64,000 nucleotides of DNA, taken from the NCBI RefSeq assembly GCF_000733775.1, contig NZ_JPOE01000005.1, positions 62,001 through 126,000 of the forward strand, read 5' to 3'. The position numbers were made by a program, and so were the translations under genes. Source of the DNA: Thiomonas sp. FB-Cd. GTDB lineage: Bacteria > Pseudomonadota > Gammaproteobacteria > Burkholderiales > Burkholderiaceae_C. Shown here in pieces: positions 7,687-16,455 of the stretch (positions are counted from its first letter, which is position 1; every line of letters starts with the position of its first letter). Below the pieces are notes generated by a model. The model was given only the letters and a program-made list of their open reading frames with translations. It did not search any database and had not been told where the DNA came from.

Positions 7687-9768
7687 GTGACTTATATCCT
7701 TTTTGAAGATGCCGGGAAACTTGCTGCCGGACGTGTCCTGAGTCAGGCCGAGACCTCGATGCAGGTGGAACTGCCGAGTGGTAAACGCCAAAAAATCAAA
7801 GCGTCGCAGGCGCTTCTGCCTTTTGGCGCACCCGACCCGGAAGAGCTGCTCGCGTGGGCGCAAGCCCAGCAGGACGGCATTGACCTGGACCTCCTTTGGG
7901 AGTTTGCGCCGCACGATGAATTCAGCTTTAGCCTGATAGCCGACGATTACTACGGTGGCAAACCGACACCGCAGCAAAAAGCCGCTGTGTTGCTGCGCCT
8001 GCATGGCGCCCCACACTACTTCCAGCGGCGGGGCAAAGGCCAGTTTCGTAAGGCCAGTCAAGAAACGGTGCAGGCAGCACTGGTCGCGATCGCGCGCAAG
8101 CAGGCGCAACAGCGGCAAATCGAAGAGGATGCGCATGCCCTGGTGCAAGGCCGCTGCCCGGATTCCATCGGCGCCAAGCTCTACACCCTGCTGTTCAAAC
8201 CGGACAGGAACAGCCTGGAGTACAGGGCGCTGGCGCTTGCCGTCAAGCAAAGTGGTCAAGGTGCGCTGCAATTGCTGCGACAGGCCGGGGCAATTGGCTC
8301 ACCGTGGCACTTCCACATGCAGCGTTTCTTGCTGGAGCATTTTCCCAAAGGCACCGGTTTTCCCGAAGTTCCGCTGCCCGAAGCGGATGCGGAAGGATTG
8401 CCGCTCGCTGCGGTGAAAGCCTTTTCCATCGACGATTCGGCCACAACCGAGATTGATGATGCCCTCTCCGTGCAGCCGGTCGATGGCGGTGGGCTGCGCG
8501 TGGGCATCCACATTGCGGCGCCAGCGCTGGCCCTATTGCGCGACAGCGCATGGGACCAAGCAGCACGTGCGCGCATGTCGACCGTGTACATGCCGGGCGA
8601 CAAAATCACCATGTTGCCGGACGATCTCGTGACGCTCTTCACGCTCGCTGAGGGCAGCAGTCCGCCGGCCGTGAGCATCTACTTCACGCTGGACGCGAGC
8701 CTCGCAATCGTGGCGCACGAGACATGCATCGAACGCGTGCCTATCGTGGCAAACCTGCGCCATGATTTGTTGGATGACCAGGTCACCGAAGAATCGCTGA
8801 ACCGCGCGGTGCCATCGCAGACCTACCCTTTCGCCTCCGAACTGGCCCACCTTTGGCGCATTGCCCAAAAGCTCAAAGCCGGGCGCGAGGCTGTGCGTGG
8901 CCGGCCAGAGCGAGCGGGCGGTGTGGATTACACCTTCCGCGTCACAGGTCTGGAGCCCAATGAGGCAACGGCACGGGTGGCCATTGTGCCCCGCAGGCGC
9001 GGATCGCCGCTGGACCTCATCGTCGCCGAGCTCATGATTCTTGCCAACGCAACCTGGGGAGGCTGGCTGGCCGAACTGGGGCTGCCTGCAATCTACCGCA
9101 GCCAAAGTGGCATGGGCATCAATCTTCGCACACGCATGGGGACCAAGCCCGCACCCCACCAGGGTCTGGGTGTGCCGCAGTATTGCTGGTGCACGTCGCC
9201 GCTCCGACGCTATACGGACTTGCTCAACCAGAGCCAGATCATCGCCGCAGTACGCCACGGTCGAGCGGCCTTGCTTGGGGCGCCCTACAAACCCAAGGAT
9301 GCTCAGCTCTACGCCATCGTTGGCGCATTCGAGGATGCCTACAAGGCCTACGCCGAGTTCCAGAACGGGATGGAGCGCTACTGGACCCTGCGGTACTTGC
9401 AGCAGGAATCAATCACAGAGGGCCAAGCGAGCGTGATGCGCGACGGCCTGGTCCGCGTGGAGGGCCTGCCACTCGTGCTCCAGGCGCTAGGCGCACAGGA
9501 TCTGCCACGCGGAACCGGCGTGCGGGTGCAGTTTGGCCAAGCCGATCTCATCACCCTCGAGCAGCCGTGCAAAGTGGTGGAAGTCCTGCAGGATCGGGGC
9601 ACCGCAGCAGGCGTTCCAATCTCCGCCGAGGAACCAGCAGAGGAGGAAGACACACCCGCCTTGGTCACCGGGCTGCACCTGGCCGTCGACGAGGGGGAGG
9701 TCGAGGTCGAACTGGAGTCTGGGACCGATGCACAGGCCACAGCCGGCACGACCACGTCTGCAGCCTGA
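7687..9768 (+). CDS. RNase II/RNR (RNB) family exoribonuclease
   Basis: A 693-residue RNB-domain protein starting with GTG. The metal-binding cluster is FSIDDSATTEIDDALSV, with Asp249, Glu255, Asp257 and Asp258; the Glu replaces the Asp of E. coli RNase II, as I recall from the cyanobacterial/plant RNR1 branch. The RNB domain spans about residues 240-550 and includes CTSPLRRYTDLLNQ. N-terminal OB/HTH-like regions precede it, and the C-terminus ends in an acidic low-complexity tail instead of a long basic S1 extension. It should degrade RNA 3' to 5'. It precedes the TonB-like gene by 30 bp and probably shares its transcript. Confidence 0.85.
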   Translation: MTYILFEDAGKLAAGRVLSQAETSMQVELPSGKRQKIKASQALLPFGAPDPEELLAWAQAQQDGIDLDLLWEFAPHDEFSFSLIADDYYGGKPTPQQKAAVLLRLHGAPHYFQRRGKGQFRKASQETVQAALVAIARKQAQQRQIEEDAHALVQGRCPDSIGAKLYTLLFKPDRNSLEYRALALAVKQSGQGALQLLRQAGAIGSPWHFHMQRFLLEHFPKGTGFPEVPLPEADAEGLPLAAVKAFSIDDSATTEIDDALSVQPVDGGGLRVGIHIAAPALALLRDSAWDQAARARMSTVYMPGDKITMLPDDLVTLFTLAEGSSPPAVSIYFTLDASLAIVAHETCIERVPIVANLRHDLLDDQVTEESLNRAVPSQTYPFASELAHLWRIAQKLKAGREAVRGRPERAGGVDYTFRVTGLEPNEATARVAIVPRRRGSPLDLIVAELMILANATWGGWLAELGLPAIYRSQSGMGINLRTRMGTKPAPHQGLGVPQYCWCTSPLRRYTDLLNQSQIIAAVRHGRAALLGAPYKPKDAQLYAIVGAFEDAYKAYAEFQNGMERYWTLRYLQQESITEGQASVMRDGLVRVEGLPLVLQALGAQDLPRGTGVRVQFGQADLITLEQPCKVVEVLQDRGTAAGVPISAEEPAEEEDTPALVTGLHLAVDEGEVEVELESGTDAQATAGTTTSAA

Positions 9769-9798
9769 GCAGGTTCGAGCACTCTCCCGTTCTCGCAT

Positions 9799-10683
9799 AT
9801 GCCGGCGCTGCGCACCATCCATTTGAGCAAGCTGCAATGGGCACTGGCAGCGTCCGTGGCTGTGCATGGCGCCTTGCTGGCGCTGAAGGCTGGTGCACCC
9901 CAGACGTTTAACCGCATGTTCTACGACACGCCACTGTCTGTTGTTCTCGTCAACCAGTCAACTCTTGAAGCACCCGACAAGCCACAGGCACTCGCGCAAG
10001 TGAACCTCGCAGGCGGCGGCGATGCGCAGCGGGGCCTCGCCACCACGCCCTTGCCGGCTACGGCTGCGGTTGCTGAGGGCAATGCCCTGGAAAATCAAGC
10101 CCGCGCGCTGGCGCGGGAGGAGCAAAGGCAACGTGAGCTCGTGACCCGCGTGAAGAGCCAACTTGTGCAGCTCCAACGCATGGCGTCTCAGCAGACCAAG
10201 GCCGATGCTCAGGCGCTGGAAGATCGACGCCAGCGCCTGCTGGATCTACTTGGCGCCATCGAGCGGCGCATCGAACAACAAAACACCAAGCCCCGTCGGC
10301 GCTTCGTCGGCCCCAACACCCGGAGCGTGCCCTACGCCGTCTACTACGACAAGATGCGTCAGAAGATCGAGCATCTTGGGACAACCGACTTTCCGGAGCA
10401 GGCCGGACGCAAGCTTTACGGCAAGCTCATCATGGCCATCACAGTGGACGCTTCAGGGCGACTCGTCAAAGCGGAAGTGGTGCGCAGCTCTGGCGATCCA
10501 ATGCTTGATCGGATGGCACGCGCCATCGTCGACGGTGCTCAGCCATTTGGCGACTTCAATGCCAGCATGCGACGCGATGCCGACCAGATTGTCATCATTG
10601 CGGCGTTCAACTTTACACGCGAAAGTGGCCTGGAGACACAAATGCAAGCCCAGCCGCAAGATGCCTTGTCTAAAGCGCCATGA
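9799..10683 (+). CDS. TonB-family C-terminal domain protein
   Basis: A 294-residue protein with one N-terminal membrane anchor (residues about 13-32, LQWALAASVAVHGALLALKA), a coiled-coil-rich middle (ENQARALAREEQRQRELV to about residue 155) and a C-terminal TonB-like domain (about 185-275, with MAITVDASGRLVKAEVVRSSG). TonB links the proton motive force to outer-membrane receptors, but no exbB or exbD is nearby and the Pro-rich spacer is missing. It may instead be a TonB/TolA-like envelope protein. The stop overlaps the aroE start (ATGA), so the two are translationally coupled. Confidence 0.8.
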   Translation: MPALRTIHLSKLQWALAASVAVHGALLALKAGAPQTFNRMFYDTPLSVVLVNQSTLEAPDKPQALAQVNLAGGGDAQRGLATTPLPATAAVAEGNALENQARALAREEQRQRELVTRVKSQLVQLQRMASQQTKADAQALEDRRQRLLDLLGAIERRIEQQNTKPRRRFVGPNTRSVPYAVYYDKMRQKIEHLGTTDFPEQAGRKLYGKLIMAITVDASGRLVKAEVVRSSGDPMLDRMARAIVDGAQPFGDFNASMRRDADQIVIIAAFNFTRESGLETQMQAQPQDALSKAP

Positions 10684-11537
10684 GCCATACGGATCTCTAC
10701 GCCGTGCTCGGCAACCCGATCGCGCACAGCAAGTCACCCCGCATCCACGCCTTGTTCGCTGCACAGTGCGGACACGATCTGCGCTACGAAGCGCGCCTCG
10801 TTACGCTGGATGGTTTTGCCGAGGCCTTGGCCGCATTCCGCGCTGAGGGTGGGCAAGGCTGCAACGTCACCGTGCCCTTCAAGTTCGAGGCCGCCCGCCT
10901 GGCGCAGCGGCGCTCCCCACGCGCCGAGCAGGCGCAGGCGGCCAACACGCTGGGCTGGAATGACCTAGGACAGCTATGGGGCGACAATACGGACGGCATC
11001 GGCTTGGTCCGTGATCTTGCGCGCATCCTCATGCGCCCCGAAGATGGCCTTCTGGCCTCACAGCGTGTTCTGCTTCTGGGGGCGGGCGGCGCCGCTGCCG
11101 GAGTATTGGGCGCGCTCATCGAAGCGCGCGCGCAAGCAGTCACGGTATGGAATCGCAGCCCCGAGAATGCCTTGCGTCTCGTCGCGCGCCATGCTTCACT
11201 GGCACGCACGCACGGTGTGGCGCTTGAAGCTGCTGCGGTGCCTCCCTTGGGGTTCGACGTGGTGATCAACGCCACCGCGTCCAGCCTTGACGGCACCCTT
11301 CTCACGCTTCCGTACGGTCTTCTTCGCCCAGGCGTACTGGCCTACGATTTGATGTATGGCACCGCGCCCACGCCCTTCATCACCCAGGCCCGGGAAGCGG
11401 GTGCGCAGGGGCACGACGGCCTTGGCATGCTGGTGGAACAAGCCGGGGAGAGCTACTGGCTCTGGCGCGGCGTGCGCCCCAACACAAGGCCCATTCTCGC
11501 GGTGCTGCAAGCCGAACTGGGCGGACGCAACGATTGA
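10680..11537 (+). CDS. aroE: Shikimate 5-dehydrogenase
   Basis: Reduces 3-dehydroshikimate to shikimate with NADPH in aromatic amino acid synthesis. The 285-residue protein shows the shikimate-binding NPIAHSKSPRIHALF at residues 14-28, NVTVPFKFEA with the catalytic Lys, NTDGIG, and the dinucleotide-binding GAGGAAAGVLGAL. Length and motif order are normal. The start overlaps the stop of the TonB-like gene, and mtgA follows directly. Two more shikimate-pathway genes, aroC and aroQ, lie elsewhere in the window and are not linked to it. Confidence 0.95.
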   Translation: MSHTDLYAVLGNPIAHSKSPRIHALFAAQCGHDLRYEARLVTLDGFAEALAAFRAEGGQGCNVTVPFKFEAARLAQRRSPRAEQAQAANTLGWNDLGQLWGDNTDGIGLVRDLARILMRPEDGLLASQRVLLLGAGGAAAGVLGALIEARAQAVTVWNRSPENALRLVARHASLARTHGVALEAAAVPPLGFDVVINATASSLDGTLLTLPYGLLRPGVLAYDLMYGTAPTPFITQAREAGAQGHDGLGMLVEQAGESYWLWRGVRPNTRPILAVLQAELGGRND

Positions 11538-11575
11538 GCCTGCAGCGTACTCGCAGCCCTTCCCGCAAGCTCCTC

Positions 11576-12292
11576 ATGACCAAGCGATCCGACAGCCCAA
11601 CCCTGCGCTCCATCCTTTGGCTTTGCATCGCGGCAATATTGATCCTGCAAGCCTATTTCGCCCTGCGCATCTTGGCGTGGACGGTGACGACGCCCTCGAG
11701 CACTGCCTTCATGCGGGCGGCGCAGCTGCGCATCCTGCGTTCCGGCGATGATGTGCCATGGCAGCACGACTGGGTACCCTACGACGCCATCAGCCCCTGG
11801 CTCAAGCGCGCCGTGGTGGCGTCGGAGGATGCCACGTTCCTGACAAATGACGGCGTGGACTGGAAAGCGATCCACGAAGCCTGGATCAAGAACCATAGCG
11901 TGCGCGACGAGCACCTGCACCGCGTCGTCGGAGGCTCGACCATCACACAGCAGTTGGCCAAGAACCTCTTCCTCTCACCCCAGCGCAGCTACGTGCGCAA
12001 AGCTCAAGAACTGGTTATCGCCTATATGCTCGAAGGGATCCTCGGCAAGCGTCGCATTCTGGAAATCTACCTCAACAGCGTCGAATGGGGTGAGGGCATC
12101 TACGGCGCCAAGGCCGCGGCCGAGCATTACTTTCATCAGCCCGCATCACGTCTGTCGCACTTGCAGGCGGCGCGCTTGGCTGTCATGCTGCCCGCCCCTC
12201 GCTTCTTTGAGCACCATCTTTTCGGCCCCTATATCAACGCTCGCACGGGTGTGATTGCCGCACGAGCCTATCAGGTGCAGATACCGCGCTGA
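11576..12292 (+). CDS. mtgA: Monofunctional peptidoglycan glycosyltransferase
   Basis: Polymerises lipid II into glycan strands in the periplasm. The 238-residue protein has one N-terminal membrane helix (about residues 10-31) and a single GT51 domain with SEDATFLTNDGVDW carrying the catalytic Glu, then GGSTITQQLAKNLFL and RKAQELVIAYMLE. No transpeptidase domain follows, so it is the monofunctional type. A TTG at 11534 overlapping the aroE stop is in frame, but ATG 11576 gives the normal short cytoplasmic N-terminus. It is convergent with hemL; the 56 bp between them holds no clear terminator. Confidence 0.95.
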   Translation: MTKRSDSPTLRSILWLCIAAILILQAYFALRILAWTVTTPSSTAFMRAAQLRILRSGDDVPWQHDWVPYDAISPWLKRAVVASEDATFLTNDGVDWKAIHEAWIKNHSVRDEHLHRVVGGSTITQQLAKNLFLSPQRSYVRKAQELVIAYMLEGILGKRRILEIYLNSVEWGEGIYGAKAAAEHYFHQPASRLSHLQAARLAVMLPAPRFFEHHLFGPYINARTGVIAARAYQVQIPR

Positions 12293-12348
12293 GACACGCC
12301 GAGGGGGTCGCACGTCCCCGTCGGCTATTGCGCGCCCCTGTCGGTGTC

Positions 12349-13635
12349 TCAACCTCGCGCCAGTTCCGCGAACGCTCCATCAGCCGCCGCGAGTGTTGCG
12401 GCGATTACGGCCTCGTCGTGTGCCGCCGACACGAAGCCGGCTTCGTACATGCTGGGGGCGAGATACACGCCACGGTCCAGCATCGCGTGGAAGAAGCGCT
12501 TGAACAACTCCACATCAGCGCGCGCAATGTCCGGGTAGTTGCGTGGAAGGTCCGTGGCGAAATAAAAGCCGAACATGCCGCCCTCGCTGTCCGTGCGGAA
12601 GCCAACGCCGTGGCGGTTGGCTGCCTGCTCCAGGCCCTGCATCAAGCTGCGTGTGGCCGCTGCCAGCCGATCGTAGAAACCAGTGCGCTGGATGAGCCGC
12701 AGCTGCGCCATCCCGGCCGCCACGGCCACGGGGTTCCCCGACAAGGTGCCGGCCTGATAAACGCCACCGAGTGGAGACAGTTTGCGCATCACTTCGGCCC
12801 TGCCCCCAAAGGCTGCCAGCGGCATGCCGCCCCCGATCACCTTACCCATCACGACCAAGTCAGGCCGCATGCCATAGACCTGCTGCGCACCGCCCAAAGC
12901 GACTCGGAACCCCGTCATGACCTCGTCCCATATCAGCAGCGAACCATGTTCAGCACATAGTTCATGGAGGCGCCTGTGCCAGGCGCTGCTGCCGCGAATA
13001 AAGTTCATGTTCCCGGCAATGGGCTCAACCATGACGCAGGCAATCTCATGCCCGCGCTCGGCGAACAGCTCTTCGATCTGCGGGATATTGTTGAACTCGA
13101 GCACCAGGGTATGCTTGGCCAAGTCGGCCGGCACACCTGCTGAACTTGGATTGCCAAAGGTGAGCAGGCCCGAGCCTGCCTTCACAAGCAGGCTGTCGGC
13201 ATGGCCGTGGTAGCAACCCTCGAACTTGACGATGGCATCCCGCCCGGTGAAGCCGCGCGCAAGCCGAAGCGCGCTCATCCCAGCCTCGGTGCCACTTGAG
13301 ACCAACCGCACCATTCCCACCGAAGGCATCAGCGCACATATGGCTTCGGCCATGTCGATTTCATCGGCCGTGGGCGCACCAAAAGACAATGAGCGCGTCG
13401 CGGCACGTTGCACCGCCTCGACCACCTCAGGGTGGGCGTGACCCACGATCATGGGCCCCCACGATCCGATGTAGTCGATGTAGCGGCGCCCCTCCACGTC
13501 AATCATGTAGGGCCCCTCGGCGCGGTCGATAAATCGGGGTATTCCACCCACCTGGCGAAAGGCACGCACCGGGGAGTTGACTCCGCCAGGTATGGTGCGC
13601 TGGGCGCGTTCAAAAAGCTTGGCGTTACTGGTCAT
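12349..13635 (-). CDS. hemL: Glutamate-1-semialdehyde 2,1-aminomutase
   Basis: Converts glutamate-1-semialdehyde to 5-aminolevulinate in C5-pathway haem synthesis. The 428-residue class III aminotransferase starts with the characteristic [19 protein letters not shown]. It carries the PLP-binding Lys265 in [18 protein letters not shown], the WDEVMTGFR motif ahead of it, and [13 protein letters not shown]. Length is standard. It lies 71 bp downstream of the ThiD-like gene on the same strand, an arrangement common in Burkholderiales. Confidence 0.96.
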   Translation of the reverse strand: MTSNAKLFERAQRTIPGGVNSPVRAFRQVGGIPRFIDRAEGPYMIDVEGRRYIDYIGSWGPMIVGHAHPEVVEAVQRAATRSLSFGAPTADEIDMAEAICALMPSVGMVRLVSSGTEAGMSALRLARGFTGRDAIVKFEGCYHGHADSLLVKAGSGLLTFGNPSSAGVPADLAKHTLVLEFNNIPQIEELFAERGHEIACVMVEPIAGNMNFIRGSSAWHRRLHELCAEHGSLLIWDEVMTGFRVALGGAQQVYGMRPDLVVMGKVIGGGMPLAAFGGRAEVMRKLSPLGGVYQAGTLSGNPVAVAAGMAQLRLIQRTGFYDRLAAATRSLMQGLEQAANRHGVGFRTDSEGGMFGFYFATDLPRNYPDIARADVELFKRFFHAMLDRGVYLAPSMYEAGFVSAAHDEAVIAATLAAADGAFAELARG

Positions 13636-13706
13636 GTTGGAAATGTCCCAAGAAAAGACGGCCCGCGCCGGGCAGCAGCAAGGCGTGGTAACCCCAGTGG
13701 AAAGCG

Positions 13707-14573
13707 CTACTGCAGGCTCACCGGGGAGATGGAATCGTCGTCGGCCTCTGGGCCGGTCTGCGCCCAGAAAAAGCGATCGGGCACGAGATGTCCCATACCA
13801 GGACGGTATGCGAAATCCAGGCTTTGGTCCAGAAATTCCAGTGCCTCGTGTACCGCTTGGTCAAGCTTGGCACCCGTGGCGAGCAACGCTGCCACGGCAG
13901 CCGACAAGGTGTCGCCGGCGCCAGAGAAACCGGCGTCGAACATCTCGAATCGTTCCCGCAGCAACTGGCGCCGTGGGCTGAGCAAGACGTTCTCGACGTG
14001 ATTCTCGGGCACGAGAATGCCGCTGACCAGCAGGTACTGCACGCCCATGCCCTGCGCTTGCTGCATCAGGGCCTCAGGTGTTGGAGGCTCTTCGCGCTCC
14101 ACGTCGGGGAAAAGGAACTGGGTGAGCGCGGTGTGATTGCCGCAAAGCACGCGTGTTTGAGGCAACACCAATTCCTGCATGGCTTTGATGTACTCCTCGG
14201 CTTGGGCTTCGTCCAAAGCCTGCAGATTGCCGATATACGTGACAAGCGGCACCTGCGAATAGTCCGCCAGAAGTTCGGCCACGGCGCTGACCACTTCCAC
14301 GCTGCCGAGGAATCCCACTTTCCATGCCGCCAGCTCGACATCTTCAAGCACGGCGCGTGCCTGCTCAACCACGGCGTCGGCCTCGACTTCGACGATATCG
14401 AAAATCTCGGCCGTGTCGCGCACCCAGATGCAAGTCGTCACGGGCAATGCGTGGCAACCCACAGCAGCGCACACGGCCTGGTCGGCGGCCAGTCCAGCGG
14501 CGCCGCTGGGGTCGGCCGCATTGAAGGCCATCACGGCCGGCGGGGATTCTGGTGCTTCAGTCGAATTGGGCAT
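13707..14573 (-). CDS. Divergent ThiD-like (hydroxymethylpyrimidine/phosphomethylpyrimidine) kinase
   Basis: A 288-residue ribokinase-superfamily protein. The N-terminal [16 protein letters not shown] corresponds to the GSDPSGGAG-x-AD motif of ThiD, and [20 protein letters not shown] carries the catalytic Asp of the anion hole. The middle is unusual: the DPVM stretch of normal ThiD is replaced by TYIGNLQ, and the usual PN-x-xEA motif reads GNHTALTQF. It may phosphorylate a different hydroxymethyl substrate, or a pyridoxal-type compound, rather than HMP. Start ATG 14573 gives the normal length; longer forms add Arg-rich residues of doubtful value. It lies upstream of hemL and divergent from the rubredoxin gene. 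Confidence 0.75.
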   Translation of the reverse strand: MPNSTEAPESPPAVMAFNAADPSGAAGLAADQAVCAAVGCHALPVTTCIWVRDTAEIFDIVEVEADAVVEQARAVLEDVELAAWKVGFLGSVEVVSAVAELLADYSQVPLVTYIGNLQALDEAQAEEYIKAMQELVLPQTRVLCGNHTALTQFLFPDVEREEPPTPEALMQQAQGMGVQYLLVSGILVPENHVENVLLSPRRQLLRERFEMFDAGFSGAGDTLSAAVAALLATGAKLDQAVHEALEFLDQSLDFAYRPGMGHLVPDRFFWAQTGPEADDDSISPVSLQ

Positions 14574-14706
14574 GATGGAATCGGGATGGATGAGAACGAA
14601 CAAAGGACGCGGCCATACCCGCAGCCGCACTTGGTATGCAGGACGCCACAACGCCCGCCTACCTCTTCATAGAATGATTGAATCTTATGCCAGAGGACGA
14701 TACGCT
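14574..14706. promoter_or_regulatory. Divergent intergenic region between thiD-like and rubredoxin genes
   Basis: The 133 bp between the two divergent starts must contain promoters in both directions. A GAGG sequence about 10 nt before the GTG at 14707 serves as the rubredoxin ribosome-binding site. I see no clear -35/-10 pair or operator that could be defended. Confidence 0.5.
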
Positions 14707-14886
14707 GTGACACAACCCGATTACAAGACGTGGATGTGCCTGATCTGCGGCTACATTTATCAAGAACAAGAAGGTCATCTGGAAAGCGGCCTTGCTCCAG
14801 GCACGCGCTGGGCGGATGTTCCGATCAACTGGACCTGCCCGGAATGCGGAGCCCGCAAGGACGACTTCGAAATGGTGCAGATCTGA
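14707..14886 (+). CDS. Rubredoxin
   Basis: A 59-residue rubredoxin, a soluble one-iron electron carrier. The two iron-binding pairs are MCLICGYIY and WTCPECGARKDDFE, spaced as usual; GTRWADVPINW lies between them. The GTG start is chosen because it gives exactly the family length and has GAGG upstream; a much longer frame is open but unrelated in sequence. In Burkholderiales rubredoxin is commonly found divergent from the ThiD-like/hemL pair, as here. The pilG gene begins 70 bp downstream. The redox partner is not evident. Confidence 0.93.
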   Translation: MTQPDYKTWMCLICGYIYQEQEGHLESGLAPGTRWADVPINWTCPECGARKDDFEMVQI

Positions 14887-14956
14887 GCGCCTGCTGCGGG
14901 CCTCGTGGGTTTTGTGCCTCGGTTCTTCACCCCTTCATACTCTTTGGAGACCCTGC

Positions 14957-15385
14957 TTGAGTACGGCCAACGGTTCCTTCAAGGTGTTGGTGATTGATGA
15001 CAGCAACACCATCCGTCGCAGTGCGGAAATCTTCCTCAAGCAGGCCGGCTACAAGGTCTTGCTGTCGGAAGACGGTTTCGATGCGCTGTCCAAAGTCAAC
15101 GACACCATGCCTGACATCATCTTCTGCGACATTCTCATGCCTCGCCTTGATGGTTACCAGACTGTGGCGATCATCAAGCGCAGCCCACGCCATGCCGCAA
15201 TTCCGGTGGTGATGCTCTCATCCAAGGACGGCGTGTTCGACAAGGCGCGGGGCCGGATGGTCGGTGCCGAGGCGTATCTCACAAAGCCGTTCACCAAAGA
15301 TCAGTTGCTGCAAGCCGTGGACAACTACCGCCACGCAGCAGACGCTTCCAGCACCACTTCCAGCACCAGCACAACGAACCCATGA
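14957..15385 (+). CDS. pilG: Pil-Chp response regulator PilG
   Basis: A 142-residue single-domain CheY-like receiver of the type IV pilus chemosensory system. It has the acidic pair in VIDDSNTIRR, the phospho-acceptor Asp58 in FCDILMPRLDGYQ, and Lys in TKPFTKDQ. PilG is thought to promote pilus extension when phosphorylated by ChpA. The TTG start at 14957 is chosen because TTTGGAGA lies just upstream and the receiver begins eight residues in; the longer open frame upstream is not plausible protein. It ends in a Ser/Thr-rich tail and overlaps pilH by ATGA. Confidence 0.9.
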   Translation: MSTANGSFKVLVIDDSNTIRRSAEIFLKQAGYKVLLSEDGFDALSKVNDTMPDIIFCDILMPRLDGYQTVAIIKRSPRHAAIPVVMLSSKDGVFDKARGRMVGAEAYLTKPFTKDQLLQAVDNYRHAADASSTTSSTSTTNP

Positions 15386-15747
15386 GTATCCGCAAAATCC
15401 TCATCGTCGACGACTCGCGCACCGAGCTCTACTTCCTGTCCGACCTCCTGAACAAGAATGGCTACACCGTCAGCACCGCCGAAAACGGCGAGCAGGCGAT
15501 GGCACAGCTCGCAGCGGACAAGCCTGACCTGATTCTCATGGACGTCGTGATGCCGGGGCAAAATGGCTTCCAGCTGACCCGTCAGATCACCCGCAATCCG
15601 GCTTACAGTGAAGTGCCCGTGATCATGTGCACCAGCAAGAATCAGGAGACCGACAGGCTCTGGGCGATGCGTCAGGGTGCGCGCGACTTCGTCACGAAGC
15701 CGGTGGACCCGCACGACCTGCTGAGCAAGATCATGGCACTTCCCTGA
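15382..15747 (+). CDS. pilH: Pil-Chp response regulator PilH
   Basis: A 121-residue receiver protein with IVDDSRTE at residues 8-15, the phospho-acceptor Asp54 in ILMDVVMPGQNGFQ, and the conserved Lys in FVTKPVDPHDLL. In the Pil-Chp pathway PilH is the second CheY-like partner of ChpA and either opposes PilG, acts as a phosphate sink, or favours PilT-driven retraction. Its start overlaps the pilG stop, so translation is coupled. pilI follows after 95 bp. Confidence 0.92.
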   Translation: MSIRKILIVDDSRTELYFLSDLLNKNGYTVSTAENGEQAMAQLAADKPDLILMDVVMPGQNGFQLTRQITRNPAYSEVPVIMCTSKNQETDRLWAMRQGARDFVTKPVDPHDLLSKIMALP

Positions 15748-15842
15748 TGGCGCATCCATGCTGCTGCCCTTCAGCATCACCCCTCGTTTGATTTCACAAC
15801 GCCCCCGGGCCGTTCCGCGCCGCCTCAATCCTCCTTCATGCC

Positions 15843-16361
15843 ATGGCACGCAGTAGTCTGATTGAATTTCAGGGGCAGCTAGCCTCGCGCCTGCAAGCCG
15901 CACAGCAGACGCAGAGCGAATCGCGTTGGTTGGCCGTGCTCGCCGGCCCACAGCGCTTTCTGCTTCCGCTATCCCAGTCCGGCGAGATCTCGGCGTATGA
16001 AGTGCCTGCGGCTTTGCCGCACGCACAGCCGTGGTTTGCCGGTCTGGTCAACCTTCGGGGCGTACTTTGCGGAGTCGTCGACTTGGCAGCTTTTCTCGGC
16101 ATTGCACGGGCGAGCGCGATACGCAATCATGCCCAGAGTCGCTTCATTCAGTTTTCCCCCCAGCTGGAAATCAACGCCGTCTTGCTGGTTGACCAACTCG
16201 CAGGTCTGCGCACCCCCGGGCAGTTCATGGTGGATGAAAGCGCCCCTGCAAGCACCGAATCGTGGCTTGGCATGGGCCTGCGCGACGCGTCCGGCTCAAG
16301 ATGGCGTGAGCTCAATCTGGCGGCTCTGGCCGACGACCCACGCTTCCTGAGCGTTGTTTAA
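15843..16361 (+). CDS. pilI: Pil-Chp CheW-like adaptor PilI
   Basis: A 172-residue CheW-domain protein that should couple the receptor PilJ to the kinase ChpA. CheW features are RWLAVLAGPQRFLLPLSQSGEI in the first half (about residues 28-50), FAGLVNLRGVLCGVVDLAAFLG (about 61-82) and AVLLVDQLAGLRTPGQF (about 114-130). It lies between pilH and pilJ, with 94 bp before pilJ. The sequence is diverged from E. coli CheW, as usual for PilI, but no part appears missing. Confidence 0.9.
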   Translation: MARSSLIEFQGQLASRLQAAQQTQSESRWLAVLAGPQRFLLPLSQSGEISAYEVPAALPHAQPWFAGLVNLRGVLCGVVDLAAFLGIARASAIRNHAQSRFIQFSPQLEINAVLLVDQLAGLRTPGQFMVDESAPASTESWLGMGLRDASGSRWRELNLAALADDPRFLSVV

Positions 16362-16455
16362 TTGACACACGCGTTCGCGATACCGCCTCGTCAGGCCCAT
16401 CGTTCAATTTCCCATCCGATCATTTCCCCACATCAGACGTCACGCCGGAGTCCCC

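Noticed and set aside
6403..8271. 622-codon minus-strand open frame across the esterase, SDR and ribonuclease genes
   Set aside because: It spans three well-supported plus-strand genes and their gaps, and its translation shows no recognisable domain.
8431..8460. Asp to Glu change in the metal cluster of the RNB ribonuclease, considered as an inactivating mutation
   Set aside because: Glu at this position is, as far as I recall, normal in the cyanobacterial/plant RNR1-like branch, and the other acidic residues are intact.
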